From the NCBI GenBank assembly GCA_035949055.1, contig DASZIO010000036.1, positions 1-64,000 of the forward strand: DNA of 64,000 nt, given 5' to 3'. Every line of letters starts with the position of its first letter. The stretch's first letter is position 1. Position numbers and translations under genes: made by a program. This document shows, one piece after another, positions 34,044 to 42,707 of this stretch. Below the pieces are notes generated by a model that was not told the DNA's origin, did no database searches, and saw only the letters and a list, made by a program, of their open reading frames with translations. This DNA comes from Bog-756 sp035949055 (lineage in GTDB: Bacteria; Actinomycetota; Acidimicrobiia; Acidimicrobiales; RAAP-2).

Positions 34044-35180
34044 ATGCTGCTCATGCGTTGGCTCCGGTTGGCGATCCCGGTGGTGTCGGTGGCGGCGGCA
34101 CTGAGCGCCACCGGGGTTACCGCATCGGCACAGACCGCCCCGACCACCCAATCGGGGACCGTGTGGCTGTGCCGTCCCGGCTTGGCCGACAACCCGTGCC
34201 GGCCCTCGCTCGCGACGACGAGGGCCACACCCACCGGTCAGGCTCTCGGTGTCGACCAGACCCAGGCCCCTTCCCACCCCAAGATCGACTGCTTCTACGT
34301 CTACCCCACCGTGAGTGACCAGAAAACGCCCAACGCGGACCTGACCATCGACCCCACCGAGCGGTCGATCGCCCTCTATCAGGCGGCCCGGTACTCACGC
34401 GACTGCCGCGTCTTCGCTCCCGTGTACCGGCAACTCACCCTCTCGAGCATCGGCGCCCGGGGCCCAGCGGGCAATGCGCAGCTGGCCTACAACGATGTGC
34501 GCCGGGCCTGGTCGACGTACCTCCACCAGTTCAACCACGGCCGGGGGGTGGTCCTGATCGGTCACTCTCAGGGCGCGTTCGTCCTCCGCCAGCTCATCGC
34601 GTCTGAGATCGACCCCCATCCGGCGATGCGCCGGCTACTGGTCTCGGCGGTATTGCTCGGTGGGAACGTCACCGTGCGCCAAGGCTCCGACGTGGGCGGG
34701 GACTTCAAGCACATCCCGGCCTGTCACCGCGCCGCACAGGTCGGTTGCGTGATCGCCTTCTCGACCTTCGATGCCACGCCGCCCGCCGACTCCCTCTTCG
34801 GGCGGACCACGACGCCCGGTCTGCAGGTCCTCTGCACCAACCCGGCGGCGCTCGGCGGTGGACCCGGGCTGCTCGACCCCGTCTTCCCCACGCAACCGTT
34901 CGCCCCCGGGTCGACTCTCGCCGCGGGGATCCAACTCCTCGGCTTCACCGTCCCGGACGTCGGCACCCCCTGGGTGTCCTTACCCGGCGCCTACAGCGCC
35001 ACCTGCTCGTCGGCCGGTGGCGCGGACGTGCTCGAGATAACGCCGCGGTCCGGCGCGCCGGTGATCCACCCGAGCCCGGACGCCAGCTGGGGCCTCCACC
35101 TGGTGGACGGCAACATCGCCCTTGGCAACCTCATCGGCGTGGTCCACAGCGAGGCGGTGTCCTACGCCCGTCAGCACTAG
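34044..35180 (+). CDS. Secreted DUF3089 alpha/beta hydrolase
   Basis: An exported lipase/esterase-like protein. The first 28 residues (RWLRLAIPVVSVAAALSATGVTASA) form a signal peptide ending near AQTA. The body has the DUF3089 pattern: IDCFYVYPTVSDQ, RDCRVFAPVYRQLTLSSIG, and the nucleophile elbow VVLIGHSQGAFVLRQLI with Ser in GHSQG near residue 180. Conserved cysteines (CRPGLADNPC, CHRAAQVGC) suggest disulfides. WGLHLVDGNIALGNLIGVVHSEA supplies the late His. Start codons TTG 34038, ATG 34044 and ATG 34053 are all possible; a CCAGGGG sequence lies 10 bases upstream. It shares a 267-base divergent region with the MFS gene. Confidence 0.85.
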   Translation: MLLMRWLRLAIPVVSVAAALSATGVTASAQTAPTTQSGTVWLCRPGLADNPCRPSLATTRATPTGQALGVDQTQAPSHPKIDCFYVYPTVSDQKTPNADLTIDPTERSIALYQAARYSRDCRVFAPVYRQLTLSSIGARGPAGNAQLAYNDVRRAWSTYLHQFNHGRGVVLIGHSQGAFVLRQLIASEIDPHPAMRRLLVSAVLLGGNVTVRQGSDVGGDFKHIPACHRAAQVGCVIAFSTFDATPPADSLFGRTTTPGLQVLCTNPAALGGGPGLLDPVFPTQPFAPGSTLAAGIQLLGFTVPDVGTPWVSLPGAYSATCSSAGGADVLEITPRSGAPVIHPSPDASWGLHLVDGNIALGNLIGVVHSEAVSYARQH

Positions 35181-35234
35181 TCCTCGCCGCGTTCAATTTC
35201 GAGAAGTCGAAGCATGGTGGGGGTGAGGCTCGTT

Positions 35235-35253
35235 TTGGGAAGGCGTGTCCCAA
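35235..35253. terminator. Hairpin between convergent DUF3089 and winged-helix genes
   Basis: TTGGGA, seven bases, TCCCAA forms a 6-bp perfect stem, preceded by TTTT on the plus strand. It lies in the 78-base convergent gap and may end transcripts from both sides. Confidence 0.4.
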
Positions 35254-35258
35254 TACGG

Positions 35259-36371
35259 TCACCGGCGGGATGTTCCGCTCGATTTGACCGGCTCGGCCAC
35301 CATGGCGCTCTCGGGCAAGCCGAGGAACCGGAGCACCGATAGCGCCTCGCGCTCGAGGGCACGCCGGGCGGCTGGATCGATGGGCTCCAACGGCTTCAGC
35401 CGCAGCCGGCCGTCGGCCAGGCCCCAGGTAGCGACGACCCGACCGCCCACCAGTGCGGTGGGCCGGAAGAGGCCGTTGGTCGTAACGATGCCACGGTGGG
35501 CACCCACCAGGAAGGACCGGTCCAACCACCCGTGGAGCACCGGATCGAAGGCGCCGAGCAACCGGGGCGGCGGCATCCGCCCATTCGAGGTCGAACTGCT
35601 CCGGTCAGCCAGGTCGACGAGGCCGTCGGGACCCGGGACGCACTCCCCACCGATGGTATCGATGCCGGCTCGGGCTCGACGCAAGGTGATCCCGGCCCAT
35701 TTGGCCAGATCGGCGGCGGTGGCGGGACCGTGCCCGGCCAGGTACCGACGGGCCAGGCGGGCCAGTCCCTCGGTTTCCTCGAGTGGCTCCGGGGCCGGCC
35801 CCAGCCAGGCCTCTGCCTCCACGAATGCCGACTGACCGCCGCGTATCGGCCCGCGCACGATATGCCCGCGCACGGTGGCGGCCGTCAGCAGGTGCACGAG
35901 GGCCTGCCCCTCGGTCCGGACACCGGCCGCGTCGAGCGCCGTCCGCAACTCGGTCCGGGTCAGTGGACCGTAGGACGCAAGGGCCCCGACGATCACGTCC
36001 ACCCCCTGTTCGACTTCCCGACTCCCGAGCCCGAGCTGCCGGAGGCGTCGATCGTTCCCCGGGCGCAGCTGCGGCGTGGTGAGGGGGTGCAACCACCAGT
36101 AGTCGTCGGCCGCAACCAGGTGCAGGGTCCCACGGTTGAGCCAGCTGATGACCGAGGTACGTCGTCGGGTCAGCGCGTCGTCGACGTCGGACACGTGGGC
36201 CAGCGTGCTCCGCGCCCGGATAGCCAGACGAGCGCCCCGCGGGTCCTGGGCCTGCACAGCAAGGATCCGCTCCAGCACTTGTTCGGTGCTCGTCGCCGGC
36301 CGCGTGCGCAGCCATTGCGCATCCAACCGAGCGGCCCAGCGGCGGACAGCGGACTCGGGCACACGCCTCAC
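35259..36371 (-). CDS. Winged-helix DNA-binding protein (HTH_42/AlkZ-like)
   Basis: The 370-residue protein belongs to the winged-helix family that includes YcaQ/AlkZ DNA glycosylases and uncharacterised actinobacterial members. It shows VLERILAVQAQDPRGARLAIRAR, RRTSVISWLNRGTLHLVAADDYWWLHPLTTPQL, the wing region GPLTRTELRTAL, and LLGAFDPVLHGWLDRSFLVGAHRGIVTTNGLFRPTALVGGRVVATW. The QAQDPRGA pattern is general for the family. The GTG at 36371 is chosen because the family similarity starts there; the frame is open further upstream. Whether it repairs crosslinked or alkylated bases is unknown. A perfect dyad lies 14 bases before its start. Confidence 0.8.
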   Translation of the reverse strand: MRRVPESAVRRWAARLDAQWLRTRPATSTEQVLERILAVQAQDPRGARLAIRARSTLAHVSDVDDALTRRRTSVISWLNRGTLHLVAADDYWWLHPLTTPQLRPGNDRRLRQLGLGSREVEQGVDVIVGALASYGPLTRTELRTALDAAGVRTEGQALVHLLTAATVRGHIVRGPIRGGQSAFVEAEAWLGPAPEPLEETEGLARLARRYLAGHGPATAADLAKWAGITLRRARAGIDTIGGECVPGPDGLVDLADRSSSTSNGRMPPPRLLGAFDPVLHGWLDRSFLVGAHRGIVTTNGLFRPTALVGGRVVATWGLADGRLRLKPLEPIDPAARRALEREALSVLRFLGLPESAMVAEPVKSSGTSRR

Positions 36372-36791
36372 TGACCGAGAGTCTGCCGGGTGGACCGGGC
36401 CACGACCCAGTCCACCCGGCCCTCTCACCCGGCCCCGTCGGGGTCGGTCGAACCCGAGAGCCGCCCAGCCGGCCACGGTCTTTGCCGGCTCGGGTCCTTG
36501 TCGCGGGCTCCACCCGTTGTTGTGCTGAGGATCGGCACGGGCGGTCCCGACCTTGACCCCGTCCACCCTCGCAGCCGTGGGGCCAGCGGCTGCCGCCCGA
36601 ACCGGGGCCCTGGAACCGGGTCCGGCCACGTCGGAGCCGGGCCGTTTACAGTGGCTCCTCAACCCGTTACTGTCATTTCTAGTGCCATAACATCACGGCT
36701 CCGGGTACTGGCTCCCCAGCGGCCGGCTCACTTCCCCGTCCGTGATCCGGCACTGTGCCCAAGGCCCGCCGACCATCGAGAAGGACAGGTC
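36372..36791. other. 420-base gap between winged-helix gene and arylsulfatase
   Basis: No gene is supported here. It contains an 11-bp perfect inverted repeat close to the winged-helix gene (36385-36420). A lower-GC patch lies around 36665-36700 (GTTACTGTCATTTCTAGTG then CCATAAC), where the sulfatase promoter may lie. The plus-strand open frame that covers it is an upstream extension of the sulfatase frame without family similarity. Confidence 0.6.
36385..36420. promoter_or_regulatory. 11-bp perfect inverted repeat upstream of winged-helix gene
   Basis: GCCGGGTGGAC and GTCCACCCGGC are exact complements. Inside them one mismatch is followed by GGG/CCC around CCACGA. It starts 14 bases upstream of the GTG of the winged-helix gene, so it may be an autoregulatory operator or a leader hairpin. 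Confidence 0.45.
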
Positions 36792-39056
36792 ATGAAGAAT
36801 TACGAACCGTTCGGCGGAGTGATCAAGCGCACCCAGGCGGAGTCCACTCCCTGGTGGCCGGCGCCCGCGCACCCTGGAGCGGGCGCACCCGACGTGGTGC
36901 TCATCCTCCTCGACGACACCGGATTCTCCCATTTGGGTTGCTACGGCTCCGACCTGGTCACCCCGAATATCGACCGGTTGGCCGAAGGGGGGCTCCGCTT
37001 CACCAACTTCCACGTGACCCCGCTGTGCTCTCCTACCCGGGCGTCCTTGCTCACGGGGCGGAACCACCACACCGTCGGGATGCGTTCGCTTTCCAATTTC
37101 GACAGTGGTTACCCCCACATGCGCGGCCACATCACCAACCACGCGGCCACCGTCGCCGAGGTGCTTCGCGACGAGGGCTATGCGACGTTCGCCGTCGGCA
37201 AATGGCATCTCTGCGGCATGGAAAACGCGTCGGCGGCCGGGCCATACGACCAGTGGCCGTGTCAGCGCGGCTTCGACCGGTACTACGGATTCCTCGAGGG
37301 CGAGACGGACCAGTTCTATCCCGAGCTGGTCTACGACAACCACGCCGTGGAGCCGCCGGGAACTCCCGACGAGGGCTACCACCTGAGCGAGGACCTCGTC
37401 GACCACGCCATCGGCTTCATCCACGATTCGACATCGATCCGGCCCGATCGACCCTTCTTCACCTACTTGGCCTTCGGCGCCATGCACGCCCCCCATCAGG
37501 CCCCCGACGCCTACCTGCAGCGCTACCCCGGTCGCTTCGACGATGGATGGGACGTGGCTCGCGACCGGTGGTTCGCCCGCCAGCTGGAGATGGGGCTGCT
37601 ACCGGCGGACACCGAGCTCGCCCCGCGCAATCCCGGTGTCGAGGCGTGGGACAGCCTTCCGGACAACCAGCGACGGCTCGCCAGCCGGCTGCAAGAGGCC
37701 TTTGCCGCCTTCCTGGAGCACACCGACGCCCAGATCGGCCGGTTGGTGGCGGCCCTCGACCGTCTCGGACGACTGGACAACACCCTGTTTGTGCTGCTGT
37801 CGGACAACGGGGCCAGCCAGGAAGGCGGTCCCTTCGGCGTCATGCACGAGATGAAATATTTCAACTTCCTGGTGGAGTCGCCGGACGAGGCGATCGAGCG
37901 GATCGACGACATCGGTGGCCCGCACAGCCATTGCAACTACCCGTGGGGTTGGGCGCAGGCCGGCAACACGCCATTCAAGTGGTACAAGCAGAACACCCAC
38001 GAGGGAGGGGTGCACGTCCCCCTCATCGTCCACTGGCCCGACCGGATCAAGGACTCGGGCGGTCTGCGCGACCAGTTCCACCACGTGAACGACATCGCGC
38101 CGACCATCTACGAGGCCGTGGACGTCGAGCCCCCAGCCGTGTACCGCGGCTGGGAGCAGATCCCGATCTCCGGAGTGTCCATGCGCTACACCTTCGATGC
38201 CCCCAAGGAGGTGAGCCACAAGACGGTGCAGTACTACGAGATGATGGGCCACCGAGCCATCTACGCCGACGGCTGGAAGGCGGTCACCCGGCATCGCCCC
38301 GGAGTCCCCTTCGAAGACGACGACTGGGAGCTCTACCACCTGGCCGAGGACCGGTCGGAATGCCACAACCTGGCAGCCGAGCTGCCCGACAAGGCGCAGG
38401 AGCTGGTGCAGCGGTGGTGGGCCGAGGCCGAGGAGCACGGCGTCCTGCCGTTGGACGATCGGACCATCGAGCTCTTCGGCACCCGCTACCGCGACCGCTC
38501 GCCGCACCCCGAAAACCGCCGGTACTCCTACTTCCCTCCCATGTCCCCGCTACCCGGCCAGGTGGCGCCGTCCCTCGGCGGCCGCGGCTGGGACATGGCC
38601 GCCACCATCGACCGACCGGGCGGCGCGGGCGGCGTCCTCTATGCCTCCGGCACCGAGAATTCCGGCGTGAGCCTGTTCGTCCAGGACGACCGGCTCGTCC
38701 TCGACTACAACTGCTTCGGCGATCACCATGTGGCGACGTCCGAGCGCCCGGTCCCGGTCGGTCCTTCGGTGGTCGGGGTGCGGTTCCGGCGCTCGGGCCG
38801 GGGCGGCGAGGCCACCCTGGTGATCGACGACCGCGACTGCGGGGTTCTCTCGGTCCCCTTCGCCATGACCATGATCTCGAGTGTGGGGCCGAGCGTCGGC
38901 TACGACCACGGCTCACCGGTCAGCCCGCGTTACCAAGGCCACTACCCGTTCGAGGGGGATTTGAGCCGACTCGATGTTTCGGTCGTCCGTCGTGGCAACG
39001 CCAAAGAGCCGGCCGGCACCGAGGCAGAGGAACGGGCCGCGATGGCCCGCCAGTGA
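36792..39056 (+). CDS. Arylsulfatase (type I, formylglycine-dependent)
   Basis: A 754-residue sulfatase hydrolysing sulfate esters. VVLILLDDTGFSHLGCYGSDLVTPNIDRLAEGG supplies metal-binding Asp41 and Asp42. LCSPTRASLLTGRNHH holds Cys79 in the C-x-P-x-R motif, which must be oxidised to formylglycine. VGKWHL, FSYLAFGAMHAPH-type and LSDNGASQEGG blocks follow in order, and a C-terminal jelly-roll-like domain (RPGGAGGVLYASGTENSGVSLFVQDDRLVLDYNCFG) closes the protein. There is no signal peptide, so it acts in the cytoplasm. The ATG at 36792 follows GAGAAGGACAGG. The formylglycine-generating enzyme is not in the window. Confidence 0.95.
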   Translation: MKNYEPFGGVIKRTQAESTPWWPAPAHPGAGAPDVVLILLDDTGFSHLGCYGSDLVTPNIDRLAEGGLRFTNFHVTPLCSPTRASLLTGRNHHTVGMRSLSNFDSGYPHMRGHITNHAATVAEVLRDEGYATFAVGKWHLCGMENASAAGPYDQWPCQRGFDRYYGFLEGETDQFYPELVYDNHAVEPPGTPDEGYHLSEDLVDHAIGFIHDSTSIRPDRPFFTYLAFGAMHAPHQAPDAYLQRYPGRFDDGWDVARDRWFARQLEMGLLPADTELAPRNPGVEAWDSLPDNQRRLASRLQEAFAAFLEHTDAQIGRLVAALDRLGRLDNTLFVLLSDNGASQEGGPFGVMHEMKYFNFLVESPDEAIERIDDIGGPHSHCNYPWGWAQAGNTPFKWYKQNTHEGGVHVPLIVHWPDRIKDSGGLRDQFHHVNDIAPTIYEAVDVEPPAVYRGWEQIPISGVSMRYTFDAPKEVSHKTVQYYEMMGHRAIYADGWKAVTRHRPGVPFEDDDWELYHLAEDRSECHNLAAELPDKAQELVQRWWAEAEEHGVLPLDDRTIELFGTRYRDRSPHPENRRYSYFPPMSPLPGQVAPSLGGRGWDMAATIDRPGGAGGVLYASGTENSGVSLFVQDDRLVLDYNCFGDHHVATSERPVPVGPSVVGVRFRRSGRGGEATLVIDDRDCGVLSVPFAMTMISSVGPSVGYDHGSPVSPRYQGHYPFEGDLSRLDVSVVRRGNAKEPAGTEAEERAAMARQ

Positions 39057-39092
39057 CGGGCGCGGCCAGCCCTCGGCGGGCTCCTCTCCGGC

Positions 39093-39959
39093 TCAGCCGG
39101 TGAACCGGGCCGACGCCCCGGCATCCACGTCCACCACCGAGCCGGTTATGTGCCGGGCCGCCTCCGAGGCCAGGAAGACCACGGCCGCGGTCACCTCCTC
39201 GGGTTCGAGCCACGGCACGGGTTGCGCATGCAGGGAGGTCATCCCTTCGACCACATCCTCGCGATTCGGGTGCTCGAGGTCGGGACGCATCAAGCGGTAG
39301 AGCACGTCGTTGTGGATCATGGGTGTCGACACGTTGCCCGGAGCGACCGCGTTCACTGTGACTCCGAAGGCGGCGAGCTCCAAGGCCACCGACTTGCACA
39401 GCCCGATCACCCCCCACTTGGAGGCCACGTACGCGGAGATGCCAGGGTTCGACGTGCGCCCCATCATCGAGGAGACCCCGATGATCCGGCCCCAGCGCTG
39501 CCGCCGCATGTGCGGGGCTGCGGCCCGCATGGCATTGAACACGCCGGTCAGGTTGATGTCCAGGGTCTCGCTCCATTGCATCTCGCCCATGGTGCAGATC
39601 GAGCCCATGGTGGACACGCCAGCATTGGCCACCAGGATGTCGACCGACCCGAGCCGGTCGCGGGCGCCGTCGACGAAGGTGATCACACCATCGAGATCGC
39701 GCACGTCGGTGACCGCCGACTCGCAGGTACGGCCCTGCTCCTCGACCAGCCGCACAGTCTCGGCCAGGTCGTCGGCCGTAGCCATCGGGTACCCCACGGT
39801 CTCGAGGTCGTGGCAGAGGTCGCAGACCGCCACGTCGGCCCCGAGGCGGGCAAACTCAAGGGCGTGACTCCGGCCCTGGCCGCGGCCGCCGCCGGTGATG
39901 ACCGCCACCCGGCCGGCGAACGGAAGACCCGATATGCCGCTGCTGCGCTCGTCGGTCAT
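39093..39959 (-). CDS. Mycofactocin-coupled SDR family oxidoreductase
   Basis: A 288-residue short-chain dehydrogenase. It has the cofactor motif AVITGGGRGQGRSHALEFARLGADVAVCD and the long insert YPMATADDLAETVRLVEEQGRTCESAVTDVRD, which marks the mycofactocin-coupled subfamily that holds a non-exchangeable NAD. NAGVSTMGSICTMGEMQWSETLDINLTGVFNAMRAAAPHM follows, with catalytic Ser in VSSMMG and YVASK as the Tyr-x-x-x-Lys pair. The ATG at 39959 follows GAGAGGCGAG. Presence of this type implies mycofactocin biosynthesis elsewhere in the genome. It is convergent with the sulfatase gene. The substrate is unknown. Confidence 0.92.
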   Translation of the reverse strand: MTDERSSGISGLPFAGRVAVITGGGRGQGRSHALEFARLGADVAVCDLCHDLETVGYPMATADDLAETVRLVEEQGRTCESAVTDVRDLDGVITFVDGARDRLGSVDILVANAGVSTMGSICTMGEMQWSETLDINLTGVFNAMRAAAPHMRRQRWGRIIGVSSMMGRTSNPGISAYVASKWGVIGLCKSVALELAAFGVTVNAVAPGNVSTPMIHNDVLYRLMRPDLEHPNREDVVEGMTSLHAQPVPWLEPEEVTAAVVFLASEAARHITGSVVDVDAGASARFTG

Positions 39960-40334
39960 CTCGCCTCTCTCGGTTTCCGGGACGGACTCCCACCCTCCCG
40001 TCGACCGGGACGGCAAATCCTAACGGCGTACCGGCTCCTCGCGGCCCGCGGCCCGCGGTCGCGGCCCACGGCCGCGGCCCCCGCTCCCTGCGTCGTGCAA
40101 CGTCATCTGTCCTGACATCGCCGTCAAGTTGAGCCGAGAACTCCAGACTCGGATGGTGTCCGGCCGATCGACGACCATGACGGCAACGGAATCCGCCGCT
40201 TCATCGTGGCAACCGAGACCGCTGTTCGGCGCCAGGACACCGACGGTCGCCACCCAACCCCGGAGGAGCGCCACGCGGACCGGGCGATCGAAATCCCAGG
40301 GGTGTCGCACGCCGGGCGGCTAGACCATGGTGTG
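39960..40334. other. 375-base intergenic region, no gene seen
   Basis: This divergent gap contains a very GC-rich stretch (about 40040-40085) of alternating GCGGCCCGCGG-type palindromic blocks close to the SDR gene, then moderate-GC sequence. No open frame in it has protein-like composition or a recognisable motif. It presumably holds promoters for the SDR gene and the following membrane protein. Confidence 0.55.
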
Positions 40335-40901
40335 ATGGCCGGACCGTCGGGAGAATCCCCCCAAGTCATTTCCCTGTCGCTCACCAGTCCGGAGGAGATG
40401 TTCGTTCTCGCGCCAGCTGACCTGTTCTCGGAGTACCGGAACTTCATGACGGGACTGGAGTACTGCATCAGCGTGTTGCGGAGCCGCCCGGCCGGCGGCC
40501 CCGTACGGATCGAGCTGGCTCTGCCGCCGGACCAGGTCTCAGAAGGCATGGAGCAACGGATCGGGCGGACTCTCGACCGCTACTGCGATCACCGCATCGC
40601 CTACAACCAACGTGAGCGGCGCGCCGTCCGGCTGGACGGTCTGTTTTCGCTGTGGATCGGGCTCCCCATCGTCGTCCTGGGATTCATCCTGGTGATCGTC
40701 AAGTCGAGCATCGTGGGCGCCAGTGGCAATGCCAACCTCGTCCTCGACTCCGGAGGCTGGGTGTTGGTGTGGGTGGGTCTCTGGTTCCCGCTCGACACGC
40801 TGCTGTTCACGCCGCTGTCGTACGGGCGAGAGAATCGAGTCCTCAAACGACTTCAAACCGCCGACATCACCATCGAACCGCACCCCACGAGGAGGCTCTG
40901 A
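40335..40901 (+). CDS. Hypothetical membrane protein, two TM helices
   Basis: I do not recognise this gene. The 188-residue protein has a soluble N-terminal half (SLTSPEEMFVLAPADLFSEYRNFMTGLEYCISVLRSR, then ALPPDQVSEGMEQRIGRTLDRYCDHRIAYNQRERRAVRLDG) followed by two hydrophobic helices, SLWIGLPIVVLGFILVIVK and WVLVWVGLWFPLDTLLFTP. The cytosolic domain suggests a small sensor or scaffold at the membrane. ATG 40335 and the adjacent GTG 40332 are both possible; no strong ribosome site is present, so a leaderless or weak start is likely. It runs in the same direction as the next two small membrane-protein genes. Confidence 0.65.
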   Translation: MAGPSGESPQVISLSLTSPEEMFVLAPADLFSEYRNFMTGLEYCISVLRSRPAGGPVRIELALPPDQVSEGMEQRIGRTLDRYCDHRIAYNQRERRAVRLDGLFSLWIGLPIVVLGFILVIVKSSIVGASGNANLVLDSGGWVLVWVGLWFPLDTLLFTPLSYGRENRVLKRLQTADITIEPHPTRRL

Positions 40902-41063
40902 CCGGAACGCCGGACGGGACGACCACACCGGGACCGGACTGGACCGGGAAGGTTGCGAGCGGTTGCCTGAGAATGGACGCGGATCGTCCTCGCACGACGA
41001 GCGGGTGCAGCCCACCTACGGGCGGGCGGTCGTCATCCTTCCCGATGGGCAGCGATCAGTAGT

Positions 41064-41693
41064 GTGGGCGTCGTGGTAGTCGGCAACTACAGGGACTTCT
41101 TCGTCGTTGTCGCCACCTGCGCCGCCACTCTGATCGGGCTCCTGTTCGTCGCCATGTCCGTGTCCAAGGGCCGCGCTCAAGCTCACCCGCAGGTGATACG
41201 GGAGTTCAGGGCGGCGGCGTCGCTCCTGGCGTTCACCAATGCCTTCACCGTCGCACTCTTCGGGTTGGTTCCCGGCAACAACATCGGCTATCCGGCGGCA
41301 ATCGTCGGGGCCATTGGGGTCTTCTTCACCGCGGCAGGGCTACGCACTACCCTCTCCCTCCCGGCTGAGCAGCAGCATCGTCGCCCGCAACTCACCCTGA
41401 TCATTGCCTTGTTGGTGGTCTTCGGATTTCAGATCGTCAACGGGGTCGAACTCATCATCAACTCGCATCACGGTGGGGCGCTGGCCACCATCGGGGATGT
41501 GCTGGTGGCCTCCCTGCTCATCGGGATCGGCCGCGCCTGGGAGCTGGTCGGCGACTGGGATACGGGGATCATCTCGTCGATCGGCCGCCTGATCGGATAC
41601 CAACCCCACGTCCAGAGTGCCGTGGATCACGAACGACCCGAGGAAGCCGGTACGGGGCCAGATGCTTACACCGCCAGGAATCGAGCGGAATGA
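41064..41693 (+). CDS. Hypothetical polytopic membrane protein
   Basis: An unrecognised 209-residue integral membrane protein with five probable helices: FFVVVATCAATLIGLLFVAMS, AASLLAFTNAFTVALFGLV, IGYPAAIVGAIGVFFTAAGL, LTLIIALLVVFGFQIVNGV and IGDVLVASLLIGIGRAW. The C-terminal 40 residues are hydrophilic. No catalytic or binding motif is seen. The start is GTG 41064 (VGVVVVGNYRDF), and NYRDFFVVVATCAATLIGLLFVAMS resembles a common short N-terminal motif of bacterial membrane proteins of unknown function. The following small gene overlaps its end. Confidence 0.7.
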   Translation: MGVVVVGNYRDFFVVVATCAATLIGLLFVAMSVSKGRAQAHPQVIREFRAAASLLAFTNAFTVALFGLVPGNNIGYPAAIVGAIGVFFTAAGLRTTLSLPAEQQHRRPQLTLIIALLVVFGFQIVNGVELIINSHHGGALATIGDVLVASLLIGIGRAWELVGDWDTGIISSIGRLIGYQPHVQSAVDHERPEEAGTGPDAYTARNRAE

Positions 41694-41898
41694 GGACCGA
41701 CTTGACCGTGTCGGCTGGCCGATGCCGACCCCGGTAGGTCCGCCCGCGGCCGACCCGAACGATCCCGACGGATGGGATTGGGGCGATGACGATGACGAGG
41801 AGGAGGGGCTTCGTCCTCGTCATCCGGTATTGCGCCTGGTGCTGGTGTTGATCATCGTGCTGGGCCTGGTGCTTCTCTTGCTCGTCAGCGTGCTGTAG
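41662..41898 (+). CDS. Small acidic protein with C-terminal membrane anchor
   Basis: A 78-residue protein with an acidic, Asp/Glu-rich middle (DPDGWDWGDDDDEEEGL) and a C-terminal helix of nearly pure Leu/Val/Ile (PVLRLVLVLIIVLGLVLLLLVSVL). The latter would place it in the membrane as a tail-anchored or single-pass protein. Such small acidic tail-anchored proteins are frequent in actinobacteria and mostly uncharacterised. The start is uncertain: ATG 41662 overlaps the upstream gene by 32 bases, while ATG 41722 avoids the overlap and gives 58 residues. It ends 27 bases before the convergent PaaX gene. Confidence 0.55.
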   Translation: MLTPPGIERNEDRLDRVGWPMPTPVGPPAADPNDPDGWDWGDDDDEEEGLRPRHPVLRLVLVLIIVLGLVLLLLVSVL

Positions 41899-41925
41899 CT
41901 GGCGTGTAGGCCCGGACCGGGATGG

Positions 41926-42681
41926 TCAGGTCGAGCGGCCCCAGTGGGCGAGGACGGTTCGGTACTGCCGGTCCCATGCGTCATAGGTACGACGCAGGTC
42001 GGGCCCGGGCCACCCGGTGGGCCACAGCTCGACTGGCAACAGCGGGTCGGCCTGCATGTGCCGGAGCACGGCGGCCGAGAGCTCGAAGCCGGGCGCCAGG
42101 TCCTCGGGGCCATCCGTCCGGAGCCCGTCCAGCCGCCGGGCCAGTTCCTCGGCACACTGGGCCCACCCCCCGAGATCGAAGAGCTGCGCCGCCAGCGCGG
42201 CGCCGTCTCCATCGGGCCGTGCCGTGTAGACGGCGACGCCGGGTTCCCCGGCCGGGTCGGGCTGGAGGTCGATGTTGTCGGGTCGCAGCCAGACCCCTTC
42301 GCGCTGCTCGGCCAGTCGGGCCAGGATGAGACGGCGGCGCAGCGCGGAGCGGTCCTCGGCGGCCCGGCCGGTGGCGGTGACCACCGCCAGCCGCCATCCC
42401 CCGGTCCAGGGGCGGGTGGCCGCCCGGCGGCTCTGGTGCTGGCGTTCCTGGCGGGCCAGGAGGTGGCCACCCAGCCGATACCGACCCGACCCGTCCGTTG
42501 AGACCTCGCCCGCCGCCGCCATCCGGCTCAAGGCCACCCGGGCCCGGTTCTCGTTGATACCGAACAAGGAAGCCAGGTGCACCAGATGGGCCACGGGCAG
42601 CTCGGGCGGCTCCTGGCCCAGAAGGGCACTGGCCAGGACCGAGCGGGCCGTCAGCGGGCTGGTATTACTTGCTTGTGTCAT
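41926..42681 (-). CDS. PaaX family transcriptional regulator
   Basis: A 251-residue repressor of the PaaX type, named for the phenylacetyl-CoA-responsive regulator. N-terminal winged helix: PVAHLVHLASLFGINENRARVALSRMAAAGEVSTDGSGRYRLGG. The central part WRLAVVTATGRAAEDRSALRRRLILARLAEQREGVWLRPDNIDL and the C-terminal domain match the family. The effector here is unknown. The ATG is at 42681, 26 bases from the divergent fatty acid desaturase start. The desaturase promoter overlaps its 5' region, so it probably controls the desaturase and itself. Confidence 0.85.
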   Translation of the reverse strand: MTQASNTSPLTARSVLASALLGQEPPELPVAHLVHLASLFGINENRARVALSRMAAAGEVSTDGSGRYRLGGHLLARQERQHQSRRAATRPWTGGWRLAVVTATGRAAEDRSALRRRLILARLAEQREGVWLRPDNIDLQPDPAGEPGVAVYTARPDGDGAALAAQLFDLGGWAQCAEELARRLDGLRTDGPEDLAPGFELSAAVLRHMQADPLLPVELWPTGWPGPDLRRTYDAWDRQYRTVLAHWGRST

Positions 42682-42701
42682 CTGTCGAAGTTCTGTAATA
42701 T
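42673..42701 (+). promoter_or_regulatory. Leaderless promoter of the fatty acid desaturase gene
   Basis: TTGTGT (42673-42678), a 17-base spacer, and TAATAT (42696-42701) form a clear sigma-70-type promoter. The desaturase ATG begins 6 bases after TAATAT, at the usual transcription start position, so the mRNA would begin at or next to its start codon. The -35 box lies inside the first codons of the divergent PaaX gene, so a bound PaaX would block both. Confidence 0.65.
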
Positions 42702-42707
42702 AGCGCC

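Noticed and set aside
36390..36791. N-terminal extension of the arylsulfatase frame
   Set aside because: No family similarity, and the ATG at 36792 has a good ribosome site and the normal sulfatase start.
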